Source: Ureibacillus aquaedulcis (GTDB lineage Bacteria > Bacillota > Bacilli > Bacillales_A > Planococcaceae). Taken from it: a stretch of 64,000 nucleotides of DNA. Under the pieces are notes generated by a model. It ran no database searches, was not told the origin of the DNA, and saw nothing but the letters and a program-made list of their open reading frames with translations. The stretch covers positions 78,101 through 142,100 of the forward strand of contig NZ_JAUHTQ010000009.1 of assembly GCF_030418165.1 (NCBI RefSeq). Reading direction: 5' to 3'. Below are positions 34,194 through 43,022 of the stretch, piece by piece (within the stretch, counting starts at the first letter, position 1; every line of letters begins with the position of its first letter). Position numbers and translations under genes: made by a program.

Positions 34194-35297
34194 TTATCCC
34201 CAAATCTCTTTCGAAATATCCACGATATACTTCAGCTTCTCCCATTGCTCTTCCTCAGTCAGGATATTGCCGTGGTGAGTTGAAGCAAATCCGCATTGCG
34301 GACTGATGCATAGTTGCTCTAATGGTACATATTTTGTTGCCTCTTCAATACGCGCTTTGATGTTTTCTTTATCTTCTAATTCCCCATGTTTTGAAGTGAA
34401 TACTCCTAGTACTACTTGTGCTCCACCATTCGGGATATGTTCTAGTGGTCCGAAATCACCTGAACGATCATCATCATATTCCAGGAAGAAACCGTCTACT
34501 TTTTCTTTTGCGAATAGTGTTGGCGCAATTTTAGCATAACTGCCTTCAAACGCCCACTTCGAGCGGTAGTTCCCACGGCAAAGGTGAGTCGTGATAATTA
34601 AATCTTCCGGTTTATCTTCCAGAACTCCATTGGCAACACGAAGAGCCAAGTCGATTAATTGTTCACGAGAATAACCGCTATCATTGAATGGAATATCCGG
34701 TGCATTCAGACCCGCAATATAGACATCATCCAGCTGCAAGTAACGGCAACCCGCATCATAGAAGGCCTTGATTGCATCGCGGTATGTTTGGATGACATCC
34801 TTTGTATATTCTTCAATGTCTGGATAGATCTCAAGATTACGAATACCCGCGTTAAATAATTGGTTTGGACTTGGAATTGTTTGCTTGGCAACAGCACGGT
34901 CCCCAACAATTTCCTTGAACTCGATAAATTCTTTAACATGTGGGTGATCTTGGTTAAATGAAACTTTGCCGATTACTCGTACATTGTATCTTTCTGTTTC
35001 TTCCCCTTTGAATGCATAGCCTTTTTCCGGAACGTATCCCTCTACCCCATTTAGATGTTCAAGGAAATCCGTATGCCAGAAACGTCGGCGAAACTCGCCA
35101 TCTGTCACAGCTTGAAGTCCGACTTCGATTTGCTTATCCACCACTTTTTTAATTTCTTCTGTTTCAATGGCATATAGTTCATGTCTCGTAATATCGCCTG
35201 CTTGAAAAGCCTTTCTTGCCTGATGAATGCTCTCTGGTCGTAATAAACTTCCTACATGATCTGCTCTAAATGGCGCCTTAATAAGTGTTTTTGTCAT
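34194..35297 (-). CDS. MetE-like C-terminal domain methyltransferase (YxjG/YxjH type)
   Basis: A 367-residue protein of the cobalamin-independent methionine synthase C-terminal family. It has FRADHVGSLLRPE, TDGEFRRRFWHTDF, YLQLDDVYIAGL, THLCRGNYRS (zinc ligands His and Cys) and ISPQCGFAS (Cys ligand). Like YxjG/YxjH it lacks the N-terminal half of MetE, so it probably methylates homocysteine or a related thiol from a methyl donor other than folate. No S-box riboswitch is seen upstream. AGGGGAG precedes the ATG. A palindromic operator lies about 100 bases before it. Confidence 0.87.
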   Translation of the reverse strand: MTKTLIKAPFRADHVGSLLRPESIHQARKAFQAGDITRHELYAIETEEIKKVVDKQIEVGLQAVTDGEFRRRFWHTDFLEHLNGVEGYVPEKGYAFKGEETERYNVRVIGKVSFNQDHPHVKEFIEFKEIVGDRAVAKQTIPSPNQLFNAGIRNLEIYPDIEEYTKDVIQTYRDAIKAFYDAGCRYLQLDDVYIAGLNAPDIPFNDSGYSREQLIDLALRVANGVLEDKPEDLIITTHLCRGNYRSKWAFEGSYAKIAPTLFAKEKVDGFFLEYDDDRSGDFGPLEHIPNGGAQVVLGVFTSKHGELEDKENIKARIEEATKYVPLEQLCISPQCGFASTHHGNILTEEEQWEKLKYIVDISKEIWG

Positions 35298-35399
35298 AAT
35301 TTTTCTCCCCTTTGTGTTTTTTAAAAGCCTCTGCCCTTGATGTAAGATTAGTGTAGCATAGGGAAATTAATATAACGTAACACATAAAATCTATTCCTC

Positions 35400-35420
35400 G
35401 CTATAGCTTTTGGCTATAGC
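35400..35420 (-). promoter_or_regulatory. Candidate operator upstream of the MetE-like gene
   Basis: Two copies of the self-complementary octamer GCTATAGC (35400-35407 and 35413-35420), spaced 13 bases start to start. The arrangement fits a LysR-type or dimeric repressor site. Confidence 0.45.
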
Positions 35421-35465
35421 TAATAAATAAGGAAACTACCTTGAATCAAATCGAGAGCAAAAAAA

Positions 35466-35713
35466 TAGAGGCTGGTACAGAAGTAGAAAATTTTTAGATG
35501 ATGGAAGATTCTATATTTAAGAAATTGACACTTTATAAATTGATTGGAGTGGAGGGGCGACTCCTGGGGGAACAGCACGAGGGAGAGACGCTCGTGTCGA
35601 GCCGTGCCCGAGGCTGCGCGTCCCCGCAATGGAAATCAATTTAAGCTACATCAAGAAAAAACCATTTTCCTACTCGAGGAAAATGGTTTTTTCGGGTTAT
35701 GTCCCAACCTCTA
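35466..35713. mobile_element. MITE-like repeat with inverted termini and GC-rich core
   Basis: A 248-bp non-coding block ends in 14-base imperfect inverted repeats (TAGAGGCTGGTACA at 35466-35479 and TGTCCCAACCTCTA at 35700-35713, 12 of 14 paired). The core at about 35538-35642 is much richer in GC than the genome and is itself bounded by ATTGATT and AATCAAT. A second internal hairpin, AAAAACCATTTTCC/GGAAAATGGTTTTT (about 35648-35688), is terminator-like. Its right-hand 40 bases recur in inverted orientation at 63960-64000. No ORF is present. It fills the gap between the MetE-like and MMPL genes. Confidence 0.65.
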
Positions 35714-35765
35714 CTATTTCTAGCTATGTTGTATGCTTTTAGCAAGGTTCTAGGTTCTACCTTAC

Positions 35766-37994
35766 TTATTCAGAAACACGCTCTTCTTTAATACGAGGGG
35801 AATTTTTCTTTTTATTGCTAGCCATACTTTCATCTATCCCTTTTTGTATTGAAGTGCCTTCAACATCAATATTTGGCAGGATTTTATCCAACCAGCTTGG
35901 CAAGTACCATGCCGCTTTCCCCATCAATGTCATTACAGCTGGTACGATTGCCATTCTCACGACAAATGCGTCAAAAATGATACCAAACGTCAAGGCGAAG
36001 CCCATTGATTTGATGATTGGGTCGGGAGCAAGCATAAATCCTGTAAATACTGCAACCATAATTAGACCTGCAGCTGTTACTACTCCCCCACTATCTTTTA
36101 TCCCTGCAAGAATTGCCTTTTTGGCATCTTTGGAATGTGTAAATTCTTCACGCATTCTACTTACCAAGAAAACCTCATAATCCATTGCTAGACCAAATAA
36201 GATACCTATGACGATAACAGGTAAAAAGGCCAAGACAGGGCTTGCAGTAGGGAAACCAAATAAACTATAAAAGTTTCCATCTTGGATTACGAAAACAACA
36301 AATCCTAATGTTGCTAAAAGTGATAGCAAGAAACCTAAAACAGCTTTTAATGGTACCAGGATTGATCTAAATACCAACACTAGTAAAATAAAGGCAAAAC
36401 CTACAATAAGAGATGCAAATAATGGTACTGCATCATTCAACTTTTCAGATATATCAATATTCACTGCCGTTGGACCAGTAACGTACAATTCCACTTGTTC
36501 TTTGTTGTTGTCTGACAACTCTCTAATTGAGTGTACTAAATCGTTTGTTTTACTATCGTTAGGTCCTGTTTTTGGCGTAATCGAAATCATGAAAACATTT
36601 CCTGATTTACCTGGAACGGGAGGACTTACACTTTTTACATTCGCTAGGTCTCCCAATTCTTCTACCACTTTATTGATCTTCGGCTGAATATCCTCACTAT
36701 TTTTATCTGCTTCAGCCAGGACTATTAATGAGGAATGATATCCAGGACCATATGCTTCACTTAGTAAGTCATACGCCCTTCTTTCTGTTGTTTCATCTGA
36801 TTTGGTTCCATTATCAGGTAGACCCAGTTGCATATGGAAGAATGGGATACTAACTACTACCAGAAGAAGTATACCTAGGATTGTTACTGTCCAAGGTCTT
36901 TTAGTAACAAAATTCCCCCATTTATTTGATTCTTTAGTGTTCTTTTTGCTAGTGAATTTTGCTAAAAATCTATTTTTTCTTGAAGGGCCAATTTTATGGC
37001 CAAATACCGCCAAAATTGCGGGTACAAAAATAACTGCTATTAAAATCGCAAAAAATACACAAACTGCTGCAGAGATTCCCATCATTGTTAAAAATGGAAT
37101 TTTTGCAACGCCTAAACCTAGCAATGCAATAATAACTGTAACCCCCGCAAATACAACCGCACTCCCGGCAGTTCCATTTGCAATAGCTATTGCTTCTTTC
37201 ACACTATGCCCTTTTGCTAATTCTTGTCGGAATCTTGACATGATAAATAGAGCATAGTCAATTCCCACTGCTAGTCCTAACATGGCAGCTAAAGCTAAAG
37301 CGAATGACGGAATATCAAGATAATTAGTTCCGATTAAAATAGATAAAATTCCTATTCCTAAACCTATGACTGCAGTAATAATCGGCATTCCAGCTGCCAA
37401 GAAGGATGTAAACGTAAGTGCAAGAACAATATAAGCAATGACTACCCCGATTACTTCTGAAATCCCTCCAATTTCTAATTCAGAAAAGGCAACCGTCCCT
37501 GCCAACTCCGTCTGAATGCCTGCATCTCTCGTATCTTCAATACTCTCAAGAATAATTTCCTTCGATTGCTCTGTTACCTTACCTGCTGGTACATCATAAG
37601 TCACTACTGCATACCCAATTTGCTTATTTTCATTGTAATTACCTAGTTCTGCAGGTGTAGCAACAGAGACAACGGATTTGTCCTCTTTGATTTTATCAAT
37701 TGTCTCATTAATGGCATCCACAACTTCACTAGACTCTAAAGTTTGGCCTTTAGGCGCTTTTAGTACTAGATTTACAGTGCCAGGTGCGGGCTCATTTGAT
37801 GACTGAAATTCTTTCTCTAGAATTTTACCTGCCTCAGCAGATTCTGTATCCGGGATGGACATCTCATCACTAAAAGCCGGACCCATACTTAATGCAACGA
37901 TCGCTATAATAATGAGGAAACCTAAAGTTCCTCCAATAACTTTCTTGTTATGATTGACAACCCATCTTCCAAGTTTATATAAATACTTTGCCAT
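35766..37994 (-). CDS. MMPL family RND-type exporter (YdfJ-like)
   Basis: A 742-residue membrane exporter with 11-12 helices in two halves. Large outer domains follow helix 1 (about 40-180) and helix 7 (about 400-540). The second-half motif GLAMDYEVFLVSRMREEF and its first-half equivalent GLAVGIDYALFIMSRFRQEL contain the Asp-Tyr proton-relay pair of MMPL proteins. It probably exports lipids or drugs using the proton gradient. Downstream of a NarL-type two-component system, it matches the Bacillus ydfHI-ydfJ arrangement, in which the pair activates the exporter. Confidence 0.88.
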   Translation of the reverse strand: MAKYLYKLGRWVVNHNKKVIGGTLGFLIIIAIVALSMGPAFSDEMSIPDTESAEAGKILEKEFQSSNEPAPGTVNLVLKAPKGQTLESSEVVDAINETIDKIKEDKSVVSVATPAELGNYNENKQIGYAVVTYDVPAGKVTEQSKEIILESIEDTRDAGIQTELAGTVAFSELEIGGISEVIGVVIAYIVLALTFTSFLAAGMPIITAVIGLGIGILSILIGTNYLDIPSFALALAAMLGLAVGIDYALFIMSRFRQELAKGHSVKEAIAIANGTAGSAVVFAGVTVIIALLGLGVAKIPFLTMMGISAAVCVFFAILIAVIFVPAILAVFGHKIGPSRKNRFLAKFTSKKNTKESNKWGNFVTKRPWTVTILGILLLVVVSIPFFHMQLGLPDNGTKSDETTERRAYDLLSEAYGPGYHSSLIVLAEADKNSEDIQPKINKVVEELGDLANVKSVSPPVPGKSGNVFMISITPKTGPNDSKTNDLVHSIRELSDNNKEQVELYVTGPTAVNIDISEKLNDAVPLFASLIVGFAFILLVLVFRSILVPLKAVLGFLLSLLATLGFVVFVIQDGNFYSLFGFPTASPVLAFLPVIVIGILFGLAMDYEVFLVSRMREEFTHSKDAKKAILAGIKDSGGVVTAAGLIMVAVFTGFMLAPDPIIKSMGFALTFGIIFDAFVVRMAIVPAVMTLMGKAAWYLPSWLDKILPNIDVEGTSIQKGIDESMASNKKKNSPRIKEERVSE

Positions 37995-38054
37995 ACTTAA
38001 CTCCTTTCGAAAGCTTTTTTATTTCCTTACCTTCTATTCATAAAGGAGTGAGCA

Positions 38055-38094
38055 AAATAAAAAATCGTACATACGGGTAAGTCCCCTATGTACG
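38055..38094 (-). terminator. Terminator-like hairpin between regulator and exporter
   Basis: CGTACATA (38066-38073) pairs with TATGTACG (38087-38094), plus GGG/CCC inside. On the minus strand it is followed by ATTTTTTATTTT. It separates the two-component operon from the exporter gene. Confidence 0.75.
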
Positions 38095-38104
38095 TTTGGG
38101 CAAT

Positions 38105-38776
38105 TTATTTATCTAGTAATCGGAATAGACCTTGGTCGATCGCAATTGCAACGGCTTCAGCTCTGGAGTTAACACCGAGTTTATTGTAAATATTGGTTAA
38201 GTGCGCTTTTACAGTGCGTTCGGCAATTCCCATATCAAAAGCGATTTCCCTACTTTTAAAACCTTTTGCAACTGCCTGTAAGATGAATAGTTCTTTATCT
38301 GTTAAAGAAGCTGATGGCTGAGTATAACTATTCGATTTTTCCTGCTTGTATTTTAAAATTTTCGCCATGACATCAGGCTGTAGAAGAGTTTCACCTCTGA
38401 TTGCGGATTCCAGCGTCCTAAACAGATTTTCCCTGCTTGTATCTTTCAATAAAAACCCTTTGGCTCCCAACTCTATTCCTTTCACCATCAAATCATCTTC
38501 ATTATAGGTAGTTAATATAATTACTGGAATGGTGATACTTTGTTCGCTCATCGCTTTTAATGTTTCCAATCCGCTCATTACGGGCATATTCAAATCCAGC
38601 AGAATAATATCCGGTCTTGTTTTATCGATCATATCCAATGCGACCTTACCGTTATTGGCTTCACCTATCACTTGAAACGAATCATTAGTCTCCAAAATTA
38701 ATTTTAGTCCTTCTCTTACTACCAAATGATCATCCACAATTAGTACTTTATATTTCTGCTTATACCCCCTGATCAA
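38105..38776 (-). CDS. NarL/LuxR-type response regulator (YdfI-like)
   Basis: A 223-residue response regulator. The receiver domain (about 10-125) has the acidic pair VDD, the phosphorylation site Asp61 in LLDLNMP, and the conserved Lys in KGFLLKD. A LuxR-type HTH is at about 155-215 (LTDKELFILQAVAKGFKSREIAFDMGIAERTVKAHLTN). It overlaps the kinase gene by 17 bases and begins with TTG. No good ribosome site precedes it, so translation is probably coupled. Confidence 0.88.
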   Translation of the reverse strand: MIRGYKQKYKVLIVDDHLVVREGLKLILETNDSFQVIGEANNGKVALDMIDKTRPDIILLDLNMPVMSGLETLKAMSEQSITIPVIILTTYNEDDLMVKGIELGAKGFLLKDTSRENLFRTLESAIRGETLLQPDVMAKILKYKQEKSNSYTQPSASLTDKELFILQAVAKGFKSREIAFDMGIAERTVKAHLTNIYNKLGVNSRAEAVAIAIDQGLFRLLDK

Positions 38777-39968
38777 TAGGAACTGTTATAGTCAATTTCG
38801 TCCCTTCTCCTGGTATACTCTCTATTGCTATTTTGCCTCCAACTAACTTTACACGTTCTTGTAAGCCTATAAGACCGTATTTCCCGGTTTGTTTCCCAAC
38901 ATTTTTGGTCGAGAAACCGATTCCGTTATCAGTGACTTCCATATATAACTGGTCATCTTTTGGTTTAATCGTAATGCATACCTGATCTGCCTGTGAATGC
39001 TTCATAATATTGTTCAGGGATTCACGGATTATATAAATACCATATTCCATTGACAAATTAGATAAAGAATAAACCGGGCTTATTTCTTTTTCCACATGGA
39101 TGCCTGTTATTTCTTCAAATTTCTTTATTTCCTCCAGTACAGCCCCATTGAAATCCGTATTCCCCAATGAACCGGTTCTCAAGTTATCGATTACTGTTCG
39201 GGCATCCTTCAAAGTTCCTCTTGCCTGCTGCATTGAATTATGAATAATTTCATTTGATCTTGTAACATTTCCTTTGTTTATATGAATACTGACAGCTTCT
39301 AATTGCATTATGAGACCTGCCAGACCTTGTGCTAATGTATCATGTAAATCCCTGGCCATTCGCTGTCTTTCATTTAACAAAGTGAGTTCCTCAACTTTTT
39401 GATAGGCCATTTCCAACTGCTGCAAATAAAATTCCATACGCTCTCTTGCACGAACTTGGCGGTTGTAGCTAACCGTATAGACAATGACGATCAGCAAAAT
39501 AACAAAGAAGATTGGAATAAAAATGGGAAGCTCACTTGCTCCGTAATTTATTGCCATCGCAATACAATACAATCCATAGGAAAATATAAAAAACAGTATC
39601 GCCTTTACTTTATTCTTCAGAATAATGATGCTTTGTGCAATTAAAACTGGCAGTAAACCAATTAATACGATAGGAGATCCTTTTGGTAGAATAAAAGCTG
39701 AAATAAACAATAAACATACCTGGACAAAGAAGTAGTACCAACCCCTATCTCGGTTGGAGGAACTTGGGTAAAAATATAACACTGTGTGGACCGCTAAAAT
39801 TAAACTGAAGATTAAACTTGATATAAAAGTTGGCTGTTGTATATTTTGCAGTATTAATGCTCCTATATAAACTAAAAGAATCCAGAAAATGTTAGACAAC
39901 TGCGAAAATATTATTCCTTCGCTTGCCTCATGATCGAACGTTTTAGATAATGGATGAAATTTCTCCAA
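38760..39968 (-). CDS. Sensor histidine kinase (YdfH-like, HisKA_3)
   Basis: A 402-residue kinase with about six membrane helices (residues 25-170) and little extracytosolic sequence. A coiled coil (about 175-200) is followed by the H-box RMARDLHDTLAQGLA with His209, and an ATPase domain (about 305-400: N-box ESLNNIMKHS, G1 VTDNGIGF). It signals to the adjacent response regulator. The intramembrane sensor suggests a lipid or envelope signal. Its operon ends at the hairpin before the exporter gene. Confidence 0.88.
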   Translation of the reverse strand: MEKFHPLSKTFDHEASEGIIFSQLSNIFWILLVYIGALILQNIQQPTFISSLIFSLILAVHTVLYFYPSSSNRDRGWYYFFVQVCLLFISAFILPKGSPIVLIGLLPVLIAQSIIILKNKVKAILFFIFSYGLYCIAMAINYGASELPIFIPIFFVILLIVIVYTVSYNRQVRARERMEFYLQQLEMAYQKVEELTLLNERQRMARDLHDTLAQGLAGLIMQLEAVSIHINKGNVTRSNEIIHNSMQQARGTLKDARTVIDNLRTGSLGNTDFNGAVLEEIKKFEEITGIHVEKEISPVYSLSNLSMEYGIYIIRESLNNIMKHSQADQVCITIKPKDDQLYMEVTDNGIGFSTKNVGKQTGKYGLIGLQERVKLVGGKIAIESIPGEGTKLTITVPIDQGV

Positions 39969-40188
39969 ATCCTTTCACCACCTTACTACTAGTTTATACT
40001 ATATAGTAAAATTATTAACTGTCCATTCGTGCACACCCAAAAGGGCAACAGGTTCATTGAACTTTTGCTGAATAAAGGTTAAATCGTTTCATCTTGACTA
40101 TATACAGACATAAAAACTTTCAGGAGGAAGAAACCAAACTAAATGAAAAATTAGATAGGTTTTCCTTAGTACATTTATAATTTTGGGC

Positions 40189-40851
40189 CTACGTTTTTTT
40201 AGCGAAGAAATTAAAATCTGGCAGCCAATTTTTCTTTCCTGCATTTTGCACCAGATCAATTACTAATGATGAAATAATAACCGTCAGAAGGGAATACACA
40301 ATTCGATGAAGCGGTATATAAGAGAGCGACATTAACAATACCGCAGTATCTGTTATGAGGTACGCAAATGAAATTCTGCAGTTTGTCAGCCTGGAAATTG
40401 TTAGTGCCAAGGCGTCATCACCACCACTGGCACCTCCTTGTCTAACGACTAATCCAACCCCTACTCCAACAAACAAACCACCCAACAGGGATGCGATAAA
40501 AGGGACGGAAGAAAGATTTGGCAGCATTGGTGGAAATTGTTCCCACAACCTCAGAAAACCCGCCAGCGATACGGAAGCAAGTATTGATAACTTAATAAAA
40601 TCTTTTCCCAAATACTTATAAGCCAAGAAATAAAATGCCAGATCAAGTATTAGAGAAAGCGTTGACGGTTTTAGCCCCAACCAATAATTCAGCAACAGTG
40701 TCAGGCCTAGAATTCCACCTTCCGTTATGTCCGTTTGCTGGTGAATATTATACAGGCCAAACGAAACGAAAGCAGTGCCCAGTAGAATCATCGCTACTTT
40801 CATTGGGGTAAATAATTTCCGATTTTCTTTAATGATATTGGTAAAAAACAT
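40189..40851 (-). CDS. YitT/YczE-like membrane protein
   Basis: A 220-residue protein with five to six helices and the family blocks LGTAFVSFGLYNIHQQTDITEGGILGLTLLL and GLVVRQGGASGGDDALAL. It lacks the C-terminal DUF2179 domain of longer YitT proteins. Function of the family is unclear. It is divergent from a MerR regulator with a MerR-type promoter region between them, so it is the likely target. Confidence 0.82.
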   Translation of the reverse strand: MFFTNIIKENRKLFTPMKVAMILLGTAFVSFGLYNIHQQTDITEGGILGLTLLLNYWLGLKPSTLSLILDLAFYFLAYKYLGKDFIKLSILASVSLAGFLRLWEQFPPMLPNLSSVPFIASLLGGLFVGVGVGLVVRQGGASGGDDALALTISRLTNCRISFAYLITDTAVLLMSLSYIPLHRIVYSLLTVIISSLVIDLVQNAGKKNWLPDFNFFAKKT

Positions 40852-40887
40852 GGTAGATCCGACCTTTCCTTGTATTCCACGCGTGAA

Positions 40888-40930
40888 AGCCTTAATTTAA
40901 GGCTAAACCCTAGTACAATACTAAGGTCAA
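40888..40930. promoter_or_regulatory. MerR-type operators between YitT and MerR genes
   Basis: A perfect 17-base repeat AGCCTTAATTTAAGGCT (40888-40904) is followed by the near-palindrome at 40907-40927 (ACCCTAGTA...TACTAAGGT, 8 of 10 paired). For the minus strand TTGACC (40925-40930) is followed after 19 bases by TAGCCT, the long spacing of MerR-activated promoters. TACAAT (40914-40919) could serve the regulator gene. Confidence 0.6.
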
Positions 40931-40959
40931 TTCTTTTATTTCAAAAATCTGGAGGAAAT

Positions 40960-41769
40960 ATGAAAGATTATTATAAAATCAATGAAATATCAAAACTTTA
41001 CGGGATCGGCGTCGATTCCCTACGGTACTACGAAAAAATAGGAGTACTGGTTCCACGACGCGATACGAACGGCTATAGACTTTATGGTCTTAAGGACATA
41101 TACAAGCTGAATATAATCCGAGATTTACGCCAATTGGATTTCTCCATGCAGCAGATCAAGGACTACTTGGATCATCAGTGCATCGAAAATACGCTTGATC
41201 TACTGCATCAAGAACAAGAGCTTATCCAAGTTAAGCTCAACGAACTTCAAACCATTCAAAAGAAAATTCAGGAGAGAATACAAGTACTATCATCTGCTTC
41301 TCGGATAAAGACGGATACTTTCACGATTAAAACATTGCCCGCCCGCCCTTGCTTGGGGCTAAATACGCATATTACGAGAGATGAAGAAATGGACTTTGCT
41401 ATTAAAAGATTGCATCGAAAACATGAAAGCAAGATTAAGGATTTTGGCAATCAGCTATATGGAGCATCTGTCTCTGTTGAGGATCTGGATAAGGGGATAA
41501 AAGATGTATTCAATTCCAACTTTTTTATTTTGGAGCGTGAATACAAAGAGTTTGATTTTGCCCTCCCGGCAGGAGATTATCTCTCCCTCTACTACCAAGG
41601 CGATTATCGCCAAAACAGCGATCAAATACTTGCTATGATGACCTATGCCAAAGAGAAAGGTTACAAAATCGTAGGTGATCCTTTTGAAATTTATGAAATT
41701 GATAATCGCGATACTGTTCTCAGTGAAGAATTCTTGACGGAAATCCAAGTTAAGATTGAAGTTGAATAG
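40960..41769 (+). CDS. MerR family regulator with GyrI-like effector domain (BmrR type)
   Basis: A 269-residue regulator. An N-terminal winged helix (YYKINEISKLYGIGVDSLRYYEKIGVLVPRRDTNGYRLYG) is followed by a coiled-coil linker (about 75-120) and a GyrI/BmrR-like ligand domain (about 125-265, LPAGDYLSLYYQGDY). It likely senses an amphipathic drug-like ligand. ATG 40960 with TGGAGG upstream is the start, not the ATG/TTG codons 30 residues earlier that lie inside the operator. Confidence 0.87.
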   Translation: MKDYYKINEISKLYGIGVDSLRYYEKIGVLVPRRDTNGYRLYGLKDIYKLNIIRDLRQLDFSMQQIKDYLDHQCIENTLDLLHQEQELIQVKLNELQTIQKKIQERIQVLSSASRIKTDTFTIKTLPARPCLGLNTHITRDEEMDFAIKRLHRKHESKIKDFGNQLYGASVSVEDLDKGIKDVFNSNFFILEREYKEFDFALPAGDYLSLYYQGDYRQNSDQILAMMTYAKEKGYKIVGDPFEIYEIDNRDTVLSEEFLTEIQVKIEVE

Positions 41770-41812
41770 TTTGGAAAATGTCCTTATGGAGGCTAAAATA
41801 AACGCTACAATA

Positions 41813-41853
41813 AAAAAGATCACTTTACCTCATGAAGAGCCAAGTGATCTTTT
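41813..41853. terminator. Bidirectional terminator between convergent genes
   Basis: AAAAGATCACTT (to 41825) pairs with AAGTGATCTTTT (from 41842). Confidence 0.85.
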
Positions 41854-42052
41854 AACTTCCTTTTCTTCTATTCGGATTCCCTTTTTTGTTGAAAAAAGAA
41901 TCTGTGAATACGAATATTACACATCCAATTAAAATGACAAACGATATGAGCACTTTCCAATCGTCATGTCCCCAATGCTTGAAGATGCTGTAAAGTTGGA
42001 ACAATGCCAAAAGAATAAGAGCATATTTGGCTGGCATAAAGAAGGTTCTCAT
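41852..42052 (-). CDS. Small two-helix membrane protein
   Basis: A 66-residue protein with two hydrophobic helices (about 9-22 and 30-48) and a basic C-terminal tail (NKKGNPNRRKGS). ATG 42052 has AGGAGGG 12 bases upstream; the frame is open 14 more codons to a GTG with no site. It probably shares an operon with the phosphoesterase gene just upstream. Function unknown. Confidence 0.6.
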   Translation of the reverse strand: MRTFFMPAKYALILLALFQLYSIFKHWGHDDWKVLISFVILIGCVIFVFTDSFFNKKGNPNRRKGS

Positions 42053-42112
42053 TAATTTCCCAGCCCTCCTTTCTTTTTGCAGTACATCTCTCACTGGAGG
42101 ATGGAATGAGAG

Positions 42113-42838
42113 TTAAACTCTACCCGTTTGCAGTGCTTTTACCCAATCGCTTCTTCCGTTTTTTTCGCTTTGTCTGATAGCCTCATCTCGATTGTAAGGA
42201 ATGAGTATCTGTTCGATGAAACATTCATCTTCTTGTTTGGTTACAATTGTATAATTTCCATAAGGGGAACCAGACTCCATTTTGTGATAGATTGGCAGTT
42301 CATCTTCATAGGCTGGGAGTCCAACACTACCGGGATTAATAACGATTTTATGATTAGGCAAATAGACAACTCTCGGTATGTGAGTATGTGCACAAAAAAT
42401 AATGTTCTGCGAAATTCCCTTTACCAATTCCATAATATCTTCCGTCTTCTTAAGCATAGAACCATTTGGGCTCATTTCCTCCAACAAGTACCCCACATCA
42501 CTACTGGGTGTACCGTGACAAAAATAGAAATCTTCCGTTTCCAAGGAAAAGGGCAAATTCGAAATCCACTCCTTCTGGTCTTCTCCCAATAAATCTTGAA
42601 CATATTGTACAGTTGCATTATCTGTATCGCTGTCCAGTAGAATTCTATCGCAATTGCCCCTAATGCTTTGAATCTTCTCTTTTACTAACAATCTATAGGT
42701 TTCTATCGGAAATAGTGGTCCATAAAGGCTGTCGCCTAAATTATATATCTCCTTAATACCGCGATTTTTAATATCCAATAGTACCGCCTGCAATGCATCT
42801 AAATTGCCATGAATGTCAGAAATAACTGCAATCTTCAC
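42113..42838 (-). CDS. Metallophosphoesterase (YfcE-like)
   Basis: A 241-residue phosphoesterase. The metal-binding motifs are in order: ISDIHGN (about 6-12), YNLGDSLYGP, RGNCD, CAHTHIPRV and INPGSVG. It belongs to the YfcE/YmdB-like group that hydrolyses phosphodiesters with Mn or Fe. The start is GTG 42838 with AAAGGAGGG upstream; an open frame continues 26 codons earlier without a site. Confidence 0.87.
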   Translation of the reverse strand: MKIAVISDIHGNLDALQAVLLDIKNRGIKEIYNLGDSLYGPLFPIETYRLLVKEKIQSIRGNCDRILLDSDTDNATVQYVQDLLGEDQKEWISNLPFSLETEDFYFCHGTPSSDVGYLLEEMSPNGSMLKKTEDIMELVKGISQNIIFCAHTHIPRVVYLPNHKIVINPGSVGLPAYEDELPIYHKMESGSPYGNYTIVTKQEDECFIEQILIPYNRDEAIRQSEKNGRSDWVKALQTGRV

Positions 42839-43022
42839 GTGTAAGAGCCCTCCTTTAGATTCTTCACAATCTAATTTTGTTTTTCTATGTATTCTTGAGG
42901 TATCCCCTGCAATCATGGGGACAAGTTTCCCAGAAACTTTGGACTTTCATTAAAAATCACCCTCTCAAGTCATCATCCACCTTTTCCTTTAACCAAAAAA
43001 TCCCTTGACCAGCTGCCCATCG

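Noticed and set aside
35298..35460. Possible S-box riboswitch before the MetE-like gene
   Set aside because: No S-box core or terminator/antiterminator arrangement is visible; only an AT-rich leader and the GCTATAGC pair.
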